DNA of 64,000 nucleotides from Paraglaciecola arctica (GCF_018861065.1 NZ_JAHKQO010000036.1:459865-523864); one strand, 5' to 3'; shown: positions 36,310-45,010, numbered from the stretch's first letter. Notes: generated from the letters alone by a model not told the origin. Program-made: numbers and translations.

Positions 36310-36341
36310 TGTGTACCAGTTTGTGTACCATTTGTGTACCA
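36310..36341 (+). repeat. Three tandem TGTGTACCA motifs (candidate integrase arm sites)
   Basis: TGTGTACCA occurs at 36310-36318, 36322-36330 and 36333-36341, with 11-12 base periodicity, 65-96 bases inside attL. A fourth copy lies at 43566-43574 near attR. Tandem short repeats at both ends fit arm-type binding sites of a lambda-like integrase. Confidence 0.6.
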
Positions 36342-36517
36342 GCTATTGACCCGCCCCCCACAGCAAGCAGGGCCAGAAAGTAGCATTTCCCTAATATTCA
36401 TTTAATTGGATTTGTGTTTTAATTCTGTTTGTATGGCAGATTGCTGTAATCAAATGTATGTAGAAGTGAGTGTGTTACTAAGACTTCTATATTATTAGGG
36501 ATTAACGGAGTACATAA

Positions 36518-36925
36518 ATGGAAGATATACAGAAACAAGAGAGCGAAGTCAGTGAGTTAAAATCTAATGACAAAAGCTCAAGTTTAGACCAAGTAAACAC
36601 ATGGTTAAGCATAATCATCAAATTAGTGGGTATAGGTGTATTACTTGCCTCATTCTTAGTGGGTAAGTCTTTTTATCAGCAATATGCTCATTATGGACCT
36701 GATTGTAAGAAGCAAGTGTCTAGCTTCCAAGGTTGGATTGATTCGGGCGATGGTGAAAAAGGTAAAATTGTATCCGTAAACAAATCTCGCTTACAAACTC
36801 AGAATGGAACAACGCAGTGCTATGGTGTGTTTCAGGTTAAAAGTGGTGAATACAAAAAGTGGGAAGGCCGTGTTACTGAGCTTATGGATAAGCAAATTAT
36901 TGGTTTGGCTGGAGTAACCTATTAA
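36518..36925 (+). CDS. Hypothetical single-helix membrane protein of the element
   Basis: This 135-residue protein has a charged N-terminus (~30 residues), then one membrane helix near residues 33-55 (SIIIKLVGIGVLLASFLVG). A C-terminal domain of about 75 residues contains two cysteines (PDCKKQ and TQCYGVF). I recognise no family. The domain may face the periplasm, where the cysteines could pair. It is followed by a hairpin, so it is likely monocistronic element cargo. Confidence 0.65.
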   Translation: MEDIQKQESEVSELKSNDKSSSLDQVNTWLSIIIKLVGIGVLLASFLVGKSFYQQYAHYGPDCKKQVSSFQGWIDSGDGEKGKIVSVNKSRLQTQNGTTQCYGVFQVKSGEYKKWEGRVTELMDKQIIGLAGVTY

Positions 36926-36951
36926 CTTCATACAAACATTTAAGAGTAATT

Positions 36952-36984
36952 CCCAACGCTTGTCATTTTTGGCTTCGCGTTGGG
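36952..36984. terminator. Terminator-like hairpin after the 135-residue gene
   Basis: CCCAACGC (36952-36959) and GCGTTGGG (36977-36984) are perfect 8-bp arms, and TTTGTGTTT follows. It lies between convergent genes. Confidence 0.6.
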
Positions 36985-37028
36985 TTTGTGTTTACGGCGC
37001 AATGGTTTAGGTTAGGTAGTTCCGTTAC

Positions 37029-37787
37029 TCACACCTTAAATCTACGTATTGCTAAACCAATTAGGCCTAATGCGAAGATGGCAAGGGTTGATGGCTCTGG
37101 TACGGAAGCGGCGATATTTTCAAAAGAACCTTCCGAAGCCACAATTGAACGACCATCATATTTTACGAGGGCTGTTCCCCCTGTGACGTATGATGCCCAA
37201 CCGAAATTAAGGCTTGAAACACCGGAAGTCAAATGATGGGGGGCAACCTCCGTCGAAATCTCGAACCCCCCCGGTGTCTTGGCATCAGCGAATCGTATTG
37301 AGCTCCCTATGCTGTTTAGGATGTTGTTATAATTAGCTACCCCTGCGCTGGCGAGATTTTCACCAAAAAAGAGAACGTTATTGCCTGCGTTAATAAAGCT
37401 CAATACTGCTGCCGCCTCCTGTGTAGAGAGTGGTGGTGGAGAATCGCCAAAACCAAAATCTAAAACAAGTAAGCCATATGTGGATATCAAAGCAGAAGTT
37501 ATCGAACTGCCTGTTGATGATGTGTTAACACCGGCAATACCATCATAATACGTTCGAAGATTAGTGCTGTAAGGGAAAGAGCGGTCAGGGGTATTTCGAG
37601 TATTGAATAAAACCTGCGTGTCACCCCCTAATATGTTAGAGAATAACGATTGGTTCCCACTTTGGCTTATCACATTGGAGCTAGAGATTATATTAACATC
37701 GCCCATAACTATTAAGCCTGCATTAGCGAATCTACTAACGATCAATACACAACTTAAAAGGACAACCTGTAAAACTTTCAATTTCAT
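37029..37787 (-). CDS. Orphan PEP-CTERM sorting-signal protein
   Basis: This 252-residue exported protein has a signal peptide at residues 1-23 (VVLLSCVLIVSRFANA). The C-terminus, VPEPSTLAIFALGLIGLAIRRF, has the PEP box, membrane helix and basic tail of the PEP-CTERM signal cut by exosortase. Between them is a domain reading as alternating strands and helices (GLLVLDFGFGDSPPPLSTQEA; SFINAGNNVLFFGENLAS), which recalls ThuA/glutamine-amidotransferase-like folds, though this is a guess. There is no exosortase (EpsH/XrtA) gene in the window, so processing depends on the host genome. Confidence 0.82.
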   Translation of the reverse strand: MKLKVLQVVLLSCVLIVSRFANAGLIVMGDVNIISSSNVISQSGNQSLFSNILGGDTQVLFNTRNTPDRSFPYSTNLRTYYDGIAGVNTSSTGSSITSALISTYGLLVLDFGFGDSPPPLSTQEAAAVLSFINAGNNVLFFGENLASAGVANYNNILNSIGSSIRFADAKTPGGFEISTEVAPHHLTSGVSSLNFGWASYVTGGTALVKYDGRSIVASEGSFENIAASVPEPSTLAIFALGLIGLAIRRFKV

Positions 37788-38067
37788 TTTAATTTCCTTA
37801 TTAACCCTTCACTAATAATTTAGGAAGGCATCCGTTAAAACACCGAGTGATTACTGTACAGCAAAAAATACACCAGAAAAATAAAATTGATAGTTAAAAC
37901 CACCTATTTTACAAGACCGGTGTTTAACAGCTGGTGGCTAGCCTTTAGAGGACTTCTGTATTTTTCTAAAATATCTATCCGAGTCATAATATTAAACCAT
38001 GACGGTACAAGTATTTGGCTATACACAAGCACCGAAATCTCAGCTTTGTTCCAACACCTTTTTGTTA

Positions 38068-38319
38068 TTAATCAATCACTATGTAATTATTATTCTCATC
38101 AAGTGTTAAGGTTAATCCATTATACATATGATGTTCAAATTCATGTTCGGTAGCGATTGCAATCATCTCTTTTAGTATCTCCGGACAACGCCTATATTTG
38201 TATTTGAGCATTAGAATATTCAATTCCGGTTCAACCCTCATTTTGTGGATACGCTTTATATTGTCTTCAACCCTTTGAACCCGAGGATCTTTAAATAAAA
38301 AATTCAGTAGACTAAACAT
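38068..38319 (-). CDS. Hypothetical 83-residue protein
   Basis: This small soluble protein begins MFSLLNFLFKDPRVQRVEDN and is rich in charged helices (KYKYRRCPEILKEMIAIATEHEFEHH). CAGGGAAA lies about nine bases before the ATG. No family is recognised. An overlapping plus-strand ORF at 37887-38153 looks like chance. It is likely element cargo. Confidence 0.5.
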   Translation of the reverse strand: MFSLLNFLFKDPRVQRVEDNIKRIHKMRVEPELNILMLKYKYRRCPEILKEMIAIATEHEFEHHMYNGLTLTLDENNNYIVID

Positions 38320-38448
38320 TACACTATTTCCCTGTATATATTGTTTTCAGACTATAGACGACCAAAGTTAAAATTAAAATCTTTTTGAATGTTCCTTTGT
38401 TCAGCGGTATCTATAGACTGTTGCACTCCACTCGTTAGATTTAGATAG

Positions 38449-38997
38449 CTAAGCTTTTAAGTATCGATACAGAGTAGACTCCCCTATCTTGAGTTGGTGG
38501 GCTGTAGCCGACTTAGACATTCCACCAGCGATAAGATCTTTAGCTGTTTTGATTACAGTAGGATCTAGCGCTTTCCTGCCAGTATATTTGCCTTCTGCTT
38601 TGGCACGAGCTATTCCTATTGCCTGACGTTCCAGTAGTAGGTCTTTTTCCATCTTTGCAGTAGCAGCTAATATTGTGAATACCAGTTCACCAGCAGGCGT
38701 ATCCAGATCAACTCCCAAATTATCTATAACTAACCTAACGCCTTTAGATTTTAACTGGGTAGCAACCTCTAGCACTTCGGAGGTGTTTCTTCCAATCCTA
38801 CTTACCTCTCTAACTATTAATCTATCCCCATTAACTAATTGATTAATCAGCTTTTGAAATTTAGGTCTATCTGTAGTGGTGCCTGTGAACTGCTCAGTCA
38901 CTGAGAAGTCATGTGTGTGTTTGCCAGCTAGGTACTCAGCTTGCTGTGCTACGTTCTGTTCATTAGTACTGGTTCGTGAATAAATGTAAGTGGTCAT
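38449..38997 (-). CDS. Serine recombinase (resolvase/invertase family)
   Basis: This 182-residue recombinase of the Pin/Hin/resolvase group has its catalytic serine in YIYSRTSTNEQN (residue ~10 region). REVSRIGRNTSEVLEV is the conserved arginine motif, and the E-helix follows to about residue 135. The C-terminal HTH is IKTAKDLIAGGMSKSATAHQ then LKIGESTLYRYLKA. The start is canonical for the family. Iterated CTCTTTAG motifs just upstream are candidate resolution or operator sites. It may resolve element multimers or invert DNA; no obvious invertible segment was found. Confidence 0.9.
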   Translation of the reverse strand: MTTYIYSRTSTNEQNVAQQAEYLAGKHTHDFSVTEQFTGTTTDRPKFQKLINQLVNGDRLIVREVSRIGRNTSEVLEVATQLKSKGVRLVIDNLGVDLDTPAGELVFTILAATAKMEKDLLLERQAIGIARAKAEGKYTGRKALDPTVIKTAKDLIAGGMSKSATAHQLKIGESTLYRYLKA

Positions 38998-39011
38998 TGG
39001 CTGATTTAATT

Positions 39012-39072
39012 CTCTTTAGAGTCTAGAGTAAAAGATAATACTCTCTTTAGGGTGCTATAGCAATCTTTAGAG
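39012..39072. repeat. Iterated CTCTTTAG motifs upstream of the serine recombinase
   Basis: CTCTTTAG at 39012-39019 and 39043-39050, with the related ATCTTTAGAG at 39063-39072, lie within 75 bases of the recombinase start. GAGTCTAGAGTA between them gives partial inverted symmetry. This could be a res-like site or the recombinase operator. Confidence 0.4.
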
Positions 39073-39123
39073 GCATATAAGTAACCCTTCTTTTAGGGAG
39101 TGCCCTAAATAGAAAATTACATT

Positions 39124-39290
39124 TGTAGTTACTTATTCGAACTTGTACTCTTTGGGGGAATACTTTATTCGACTACACTGAATACCACATAAGCTCCTGT
39201 ATGGCATTATAAGAGACTCCATTGTTAACTTGTAGGTTAGCTTAGGTTGTAGGGAGATAGTCCAGTGAGAAGCCATACAGAGACTCTGAG
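39124..39290 (+). repeat. Element repeat copy A (non-coding, structured-RNA candidate)
   Basis: It begins TTGTAGTTACTTATTCGAA and contains TTTGGGGGAATACTTTATT, then AAGAGACTCC from 39211, then AGGTTGTAGGGAGATAGTCC and ACAGAGACTCT. Its 5' part matches copy B and its 3' part matches copies B and C. GGA-GATAG-TCC can form a small hairpin. AGAG near 39213 could pair with CTCT near 39288. Confidence 0.5.
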
Positions 39291-39760
39291 GGCATTTAGT
39301 TGCCTGCTACAGATGTAGGTTAGGTATTTTCATGTAATAATCTATATTTTAGGTATTTATTTGTTTGGGGAGGGACTTGTTAAGCAATACAGCCAATCAG
39401 AGCTTTAATGACTCTTGGTGTATTCTTTTTTATCAACTTGAGCAGCCAAGGCAAGCACAAGAAAGAAAAGAAGTGCTTAATATTTATACTCAAGTGGATA
39501 ATATTCTAGTAGTAACTACTGTAGTTAATCCTATTTCTCTTTGTTTTTCTTTTCTTGAGAAATAGAACCCTATTAGTAACTACTCTAGTAGTATACTTAA
39601 GTAGTACTTCTTTTTAATCTTTTTATCTTCTTTTATTACATGTTGATTTACCATGTTGTTGTTAATCATACACGAAGTGATTTTTAAAGGGCTACAGAGG
39701 AGTTTTTCTAAAATAGGTGTGTTTTCTATTAAAGCCTTTGTAAAGACTATCTGAGGTTCG

Positions 39761-39911
39761 TATTGTAGTTCTTATTCAAGTAGCACTATTGGGGGGGAGA
39801 TATTTTATTTCTAATATAACTAACACCATAAAAGCGTCTACAACAAACCCTAAGAGACTTTAACACTTAAGCAGCGGGTACTTGGTCATAGGTGGATATC
39901 ATCATATAGAG
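39761..39911 (+). repeat. Element repeat copy B
   Basis: It begins TTGTAGTTCTTATTCAAG, contains ATTGGGGGGGAGATATTTTA, then AAGAGACTTTAACACTTAAG from 39852, then CTTGGTCATAGGTGGATATC and ATATAGAG. The order of blocks equals copy A. The core hairpin here is GTG-GATAT-CAT, which keeps pairing although its bases differ from copies A and C. Confidence 0.5.
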
Positions 39912-40204
39912 TTATAACAACAAACTATTACTAAAACTATACAGGTTAATCCATTAAAACAAAAGCAAAGTCGTTTATAATCAATTACTTACGTTATTAT
40001 TAAGTTCTTTTTTTTATTTAGCAATTTAGATACGTTACTTTATTCATTTGTTAAACAAACAAGGTCTAGTTAAATCCTTATTTTTCAATGATATATAGAA
40101 AAACGTCCACATATGAGAATAATAATACAATATAATAGTATTGAATGAGACATTCTTTGGTAGTTATCTTACTTAACTATTGTTTATCTTTAAGGAATTA
40201 GCTA

Positions 40205-41620
40205 ATGGTTTTTAAACCCTCTATGCCACCTTCTACTTTGGCTATTTTACTAAAACACAAGTGGATTGATGAAGAGCTATCTAGGTCTCTGTATAAGCAC
40301 AATTACAAGGAAAGTGAAGAGCTAAATTTAGCCGTCAAGAACCTAGTAAGAGAGTATTCACTTAAAGAATTAACAAATAATCGTAGAACCTATGCTATTA
40401 AAGTTTTGTTAATAGATTTATTAGTTAGATACAAACTTACTAATGGAGAAGGAAGTATAGGTATTTTTCTTAGTAGGACTGGAGCAGGTAATACAAAAAG
40501 AGAGCAGTATCATTTATTGAAAGTCAACGGTAGCATTTTAGGTGAGATCGTTAATGAGCTTCAAAATCACGAATTATTAGAAAAGCAGAAAGGGTTTCTC
40601 GGACACTCAACTAAATTAAGAGCAAAACCAAAGCTAATTACTTTCCTCAAAGAGCATCATATAAGCATTGATAAGATTGGAGCTAAGGTCTGGCCAATTC
40701 GTATTGAAAATCAATATGGCTGGTACGAGGATATGGATGAAGAAAAAGCAAAGGGGTATGGATTAGAAACTCTTAACAAGATGAATACATTACTTGCCGC
40801 TAGTTCGATTCAAATTGGCAGCAATAACATTTACATATTTGAGAAAAGGTTAGTTAGGCTCTTCAAAAGTGAAGCCGAAACAGCTACGGAGCATTATGGC
40901 AGGATACATGGTCCAATTTGGCAATCAGTCAAGAGAGAGTATAGACAATTCATAAGAATAAACGGAGATAATACCGTTGAATATGATATTTGCTCTGCGT
41001 TTCCTGCTCTTGCTTATGCTCAGAGTGGATGGGATGTTACCAAATCAGCAGAACAAAAAAGAAAAGCATATGATGTTAATTGTCTAGACACTAAAATTAA
41101 AAAATTACGAGATCTAGTAAAACTTGCTTTTCTTTGCATGCTCAACGGTGAATCTCAAGACAGTGCAGTCAAAGCTATTGCACGGGAAATAAGTAAAAAA
41201 CGCTTAAAATATATACTTCCCGAAGGAGTTAAAGCAAGAACGATAGTTGAAGAGCTTGAGAATAAACACAAAAACTTACAAGACTGGTTCTATAATTGTG
41301 CATGGAAGGAATTAAGTATGCTGGAGTCAAACGTCTGTGTTGATGTTATCTCGCATTTTGCAAATAAAAATATTCCTGTGTTACCTGTACACGATAGTTT
41401 TGTTATTCAAGAACAGTATGGTGATGAGCTCAAGAAAGTGCTGATTAAATCATTTGAAAAGGAGGCAAACTATGAATTTAAATTTCCTGAACTACTTGTC
41501 GAGAGAAAAAAGAAAGAGAACAGTTATCTCGAAGAATATGCCAAAGATGCTTTAGACTTAGCGAGGTTATTCAAAGAAACATATAAGAATAAGAATAAGA
41601 ATAAATTATTTAAGACTTAA
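40205..41620 (+). CDS. Divergent family-A polymerase-like protein of the element
   Basis: This 471-residue protein has palm-like motifs resembling the plasmid/phage branch of family-A polymerases. Motif A is VEYDICSAFPALAYAQSG (D261), a following helix is LVKLAFLCMLNGES (~K306), and motif C is PVLPVHDSFVI (H396, D397). RLFKSEAETATEHYGRIHG at 219-237 is a conserved pre-palm block. The N-terminal ~200 residues are helical and may bind DNA. The lysine/asparagine-rich tail (KNKNKNKLFK) is low complexity. AAGGA lies before the ATG. It could be a replication or primer-making enzyme for the element. Activity is inferred from motifs only. It is flanked by the dispersed repeats. Confidence 0.65.
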   Translation: MVFKPSMPPSTLAILLKHKWIDEELSRSLYKHNYKESEELNLAVKNLVREYSLKELTNNRRTYAIKVLLIDLLVRYKLTNGEGSIGIFLSRTGAGNTKREQYHLLKVNGSILGEIVNELQNHELLEKQKGFLGHSTKLRAKPKLITFLKEHHISIDKIGAKVWPIRIENQYGWYEDMDEEKAKGYGLETLNKMNTLLAASSIQIGSNNIYIFEKRLVRLFKSEAETATEHYGRIHGPIWQSVKREYRQFIRINGDNTVEYDICSAFPALAYAQSGWDVTKSAEQKRKAYDVNCLDTKIKKLRDLVKLAFLCMLNGESQDSAVKAIAREISKKRLKYILPEGVKARTIVEELENKHKNLQDWFYNCAWKELSMLESNVCVDVISHFANKNIPVLPVHDSFVIQEQYGDELKKVLIKSFEKEANYEFKFPELLVERKKKENSYLEEYAKDALDLARLFKETYKNKNKNKLFKT

Positions 41621-41648
41621 ATTGAAAATAACTCCTAATCGGCACTTT

Positions 41649-41720
41649 AAGAGCCACCAGACAGAAGCAATAGGGTAGCTAGGGTCATAGGGAGATATCC
41701 TCTCACAGAGCCTCTCAAGC
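41649..41720 (+). repeat. Element repeat copy C (3' half only)
   Basis: AAGAGCCACC, AAGCAATAGGGTAGCTAGGG, TCATAGGGAGATATCC and CACAGAG follow in the same order as the 3' halves of copies A and B. The preceding CTCCTAATCGGCACTTT resembles the bases before AAGAG in copy A. It lies just after the polymerase-like gene. Core hairpin: GGA-GATA-TCC. Confidence 0.5.
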
Positions 41721-41850
41721 ACCTTAAAACGGATGTTTAATAACTTACCTGCTTATAAAGTTACTTATCACTTCTAAAATGATAATTACAGAGCAAAGAA
41801 AAGAATACCAATGAAATCTAAATTGTAAAAGAGCCAGATAAATAAATCCC

Positions 41851-43605
41851 CTAGTCTAATTTTATTCGCTCAATGGCCTTACTCAAAGCGGGTAGAGCTA
41901 TTGCATCCATATAGTATTTGTTCAACGTGTTTTGCCTCTTACTATGTCCGATAATTTGTTGAGTGGTGGTCTCATTTGTCCCTTGTGTTGTAAGTTCAGT
42001 CGCTACAAAGTGCCTTAAACTGTAAAGTGATAGAGATTTATTCGAATCGGTTTCGTCTGCAATGCTTAAGTTAGGCTTGATATTATTGGAGTAGAATCTG
42101 GTTAGGAACTTACTATTTTCAGAAAACAGTTTATCTCCTGACTCTTTCACAAACTCAATGAAGCCCATTGAAATTAGCTCGCTATGTATGGGTACCCTCC
42201 TAACCGAATCTTTCGTCTTAACTTGACCATTCTCATCAGTAACCATAATGTACCAATAGCCATCCTCTTCACGAATATCAGTTTTCCGAAGCTGCATAAT
42301 CTCACCATTACGCATACCTGTATGTGACATTACTAGGACTGGCCACTTCTTGTTAACATCACTTTGTTCTTTACAGTACGCTACTATCTGCTTCACTTGC
42401 TTTAGCGTAAAAGCTCCCCTAACTCCCTTCTTGCCACTAATTTCACGTCGCATTTTAGTCAGAGGACTGACATCTAAAATATGTTCGTCCATAACGTACC
42501 GAAAAAATGACTGTAATAGTTTCTTATAGTTCTTAATAGCTGTGCCGGATATGCTTAAATCATCATTAACATTACCGTCTATAGCTGCGTTGTACCTTTC
42601 CTCGATAATCATTACATTGAAAGGTTTGATATTTCCAAGGGGCATATTTTCCACAACATCCCGAAAGAAGTCATCCAACTCCTTACCAGTAATTTTATTT
42701 AACGGGATTGAACCTAGATGAAGGGACACTACCTTGCCTATATACTCATTATCTCTAAGTATCTTTGACGTCCATGCAGCTCTTTTTTCGCCTTTAACTG
42801 GACTCAATTTCCCTTGTTTCCCAGCTTCTAAAAATCCTTCCATGTAATCAGATAGAGGGTTTAAATCAGGTTCCTCAAAGACTTTATCAACTCGTTGTTT
42901 GGGCTTACCTTGGATTGAATCCAGCAACTCCTTTGCTTCTTCTATTGAGCCAGACTCTATTAGCTTCCTTAGTCTAAACGCTTGCGAGTATATACCCGTT
43001 AATTTTTCCTCAGCTTTAGCCAACTCAAGACCTACGTCTAATGGCTCCCAATCCTCATCATCTGTTTTTTCCATAATGGCTCTAGCAAGCCTATCGCAAA
43101 ACAATTTAGCTTGTTGAGGAGGATTAATTTTTGAACCGTACAATCGATCTAGTTTATATTCTAAAATCGGCTTAGTTGCTGGTGGCTCCTTAACTCCCTG
43201 AATATTGCTAGGTAACTGCGTATAATTCTGGTGTTCAAATAACGACGATAGATAATAACTTTCATATTCTCTTGAAAGAGTCTTAGCTTCTGTACTTTCT
43301 AAATCCAAAATAGCAATACCACTGTTCAAGATATCTCTTTTTATATTTACAATCCTTTGTGTGATCTCATCATTGCCCATTTTTGATAGATTTTCCCTAG
43401 CGTTAAATGAAGGTAATAATATATTGATTATCTTAAGTGCTGTATACACACACTTTACTTTGAGAGATATGCGAATTAACGAGGATTTATTACGAATATT
43501 TAAATAGTAACAACCCTTTCTTACGATCGTATAAGGAACCTTAATAGGCTTTGTGTGTGCCAAAATGTGTACCAAATACAAGTCTTGGCTTAAAAACCCA
43601 CCCAA
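41851..43605 (-). CDS. Tyrosine recombinase/integrase of the element
   Basis: This phage-type integrase has the catalytic set of tyrosine recombinases in the C-terminal third: HTGMRNGEIMQLRKTDI (first Arg), LYSLRHFVATEL (HxxR region), QQIIGHSKRQNTLNKYY (second His and the nucleophile Tyr). The middle (~residues 250-400) is a SAM-like core-binding domain. Residues ~20-60 (VRKGCYYLNIRNKSSLIRI) fit an N-terminal arm-binding domain like DUF6538. At 584 residues it is long for the family. The 5' end of the gene overlaps a TGTGTACCA motif, and the start codon is only ~50 bases from attR, typical for an integrase beside its att site. It should catalyse integration into rnpB. Confidence 0.93.
   Translation of the reverse strand: MGGFLSQDLYLVHILAHTKPIKVPYTIVRKGCYYLNIRNKSSLIRISLKVKCVYTALKIINILLPSFNARENLSKMGNDEITQRIVNIKRDILNSGIAILDLESTEAKTLSREYESYYLSSLFEHQNYTQLPSNIQGVKEPPATKPILEYKLDRLYGSKINPPQQAKLFCDRLARAIMEKTDDEDWEPLDVGLELAKAEEKLTGIYSQAFRLRKLIESGSIEEAKELLDSIQGKPKQRVDKVFEEPDLNPLSDYMEGFLEAGKQGKLSPVKGEKRAAWTSKILRDNEYIGKVVSLHLGSIPLNKITGKELDDFFRDVVENMPLGNIKPFNVMIIEERYNAAIDGNVNDDLSISGTAIKNYKKLLQSFFRYVMDEHILDVSPLTKMRREISGKKGVRGAFTLKQVKQIVAYCKEQSDVNKKWPVLVMSHTGMRNGEIMQLRKTDIREEDGYWYIMVTDENGQVKTKDSVRRVPIHSELISMGFIEFVKESGDKLFSENSKFLTRFYSNNIKPNLSIADETDSNKSLSLYSLRHFVATELTTQGTNETTTQQIIGHSKRQNTLNKYYMDAIALPALSKAIERIKLD
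43566..43574 (+). repeat. TGTGTACCA motif near attR (candidate arm site)
   Basis: This is the same 9-mer as the three left-end copies, with a degenerate copy just before it (TGTGTGCCA, ending 43562). It lies within the first codons of the integrase ORF. Confidence 0.5.
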
Positions 43606-43652
43606 ATAAAATCTCTAACTCATTGATAAAAAAAGATTTTATTGGGTGAGAC

Positions 43653-44038
<386 letters not shown>

Positions 44039-44044
44039 CGGCGG

Positions 44045-44073
44045 ATTTTACGCAGGTTGTAGATTAGATACAA
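44045..44073 (-). promoter_or_regulatory. rnpB promoter
   Basis: On the minus strand, TTGTAT (44073-44068) and TAAAAT (44050-44045) are separated by 17 bp. Transcription would start about seven bases later, at the 5' end of the RNA near 44038. Confidence 0.75.
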
Positions 44074-44116
44074 TCACAATTCTGAAACAATTATCGCTGC
44101 TGGGGAACTGCTGGTA

Positions 44117-45010
44117 TTAATGAATCTGATGCCATAAACGTGTATCAGCCAAAGGCGCTGATTGTGGTAGAAACGGATTTGAAAGTGTATGAATGACCCT
44201 AGAGCCAATTTTCCCCCTCGACAAGGCTACTTTATGTGCTGGATAGTTATAAAAAAGCTGGTCAAAACTACCGTCTTCAATGGCTTGGTTCAAACCATAC
44301 TCTAAGCGCTGGGCTAAGGATTTATTATCTTTTTGAACAAAAAAATACATGGCTGCGGGGTAATAAAGTAGATGGTTACTTTCAACCACTAGATTTTTGA
44401 ATTGAAGTTTTTTCAACTCAGCCCAAGGCTCTAAAATAGACCTAGGAAAATAATCATAGTGCCCTTTACTTAGGCTAGTGTAAAAACTATTGGACCAATT
44501 TGAAGTTTCTACCTGGAAACCGTTTGCTCGCAATACATCGGTATCCGCCCAGTCTGTGCCTTGTATTGCGACCATATCTTTGATTTTCTGAATACTCTGT
44601 GTGCGGGTGAATTCCTGTTGTTTATTATCTTGAATCACCATCACGCGATAACCAATAAGCCCCTTTAATATTGGGATCATAATCGGCAATAATTCTTGTT
44701 CCCTTTGTTTTGATGTGACTGTCCACATCACATCAAGCTCTCCGTTGTTTAGGCTCATTAGTTTTCGTTGATACACCATAGAGGTCCCCAAATGTTGCAA
44801 ACTAGCAGGGCCAAATTTATGTTCGGCTTTATCTATGGCTAGTTGAAGTAATGCAACATAGTAGGTTTTTTGTTGGTCACGATACTGTTTGGAACTGACA
44901 TGTTTAATAATTTCAATGGACGCGTTGCTAGTCGTTATGAATAATGACATCACCAGAACACAGCCCAGCTTAATAGATAATTTCTTTATTACGAAAAACA
45001 CAAATGACAA
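44117..45010 (-). CDS. Periplasmic solute-binding-like protein (SBP_bac_3 family)
   Basis: This 297-residue exported protein has a signal peptide in the first ~35 residues (LGCVLVMSLFITTSNA). The rest fits the amino-acid-binding protein fold: YYVALLQLAIDKA, LDVMWTVTSKQREQELLP, LIGYRVMVIQ and VAIQGTDWADTDVLRANGF, then a C-terminal LEYGLNQAIEDGSFDQLF. No transporter genes are adjacent. It may act as a stand-alone sensor or accessory, as many such proteins do in Alteromonadales. The true start may be an internal ATG nearer the signal peptide. Confidence 0.8.
   Translation of the reverse strand: MSFVFFVIKKLSIKLGCVLVMSLFITTSNASIEIIKHVSSKQYRDQQKTYYVALLQLAIDKAEHKFGPASLQHLGTSMVYQRKLMSLNNGELDVMWTVTSKQREQELLPIMIPILKGLIGYRVMVIQDNKQQEFTRTQSIQKIKDMVAIQGTDWADTDVLRANGFQVETSNWSNSFYTSLSKGHYDYFPRSILEPWAELKKLQFKNLVVESNHLLYYPAAMYFFVQKDNKSLAQRLEYGLNQAIEDGSFDQLFYNYPAHKVALSRGKIGSRVIHTLSNPFLPQSAPLADTRLWHQIH

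Larger units (their letters stand above)
38998..40204. other. 1.2-kb AT-rich non-coding region of the element
   Basis: There is no supported ORF between the serine recombinase and the polymerase-like gene. It holds iterated CTCTTTAG motifs (39012-39072), two long related repeats (39124-39290 and 39761-39911), and direct AGTAACTACT copies (39511-39520 and 39575-39584). The sequence is strongly AT-rich. A replication origin, recombination site, or small RNA region are all possible. Confidence 0.55.

Noticed and set aside
36223-36405. 60-codon ORF across attL
   Set aside because: It overlaps the att repeat and the TGTGTACCA repeats and has no ribosome-binding site or recognisable protein pattern.
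37887-38153. 88-codon plus-strand ORF
   Set aside because: It overlaps the better supported minus-strand 83-residue gene and has no family signature.
39365-39565. 66-codon ORF in the element's non-coding region
   Set aside because: TTG start, no ribosome-binding sequence, low-complexity AT-rich composition, and it lies between the dispersed repeats; probably chance.
39124-39911. CRISPR array
   Set aside because: The repeats are few, long, diverged and not evenly spaced; no cas genes. No other CRISPR-like array was noticed in the window.
40205-41620. Retron or reverse-transcriptase interpretation of the polymerase-like protein and upstream repeats
   Set aside because: No YxDD motif; the catalytic motifs read as VEYDIC...VHDSF, which fits the family-A-like palm and not an RT.
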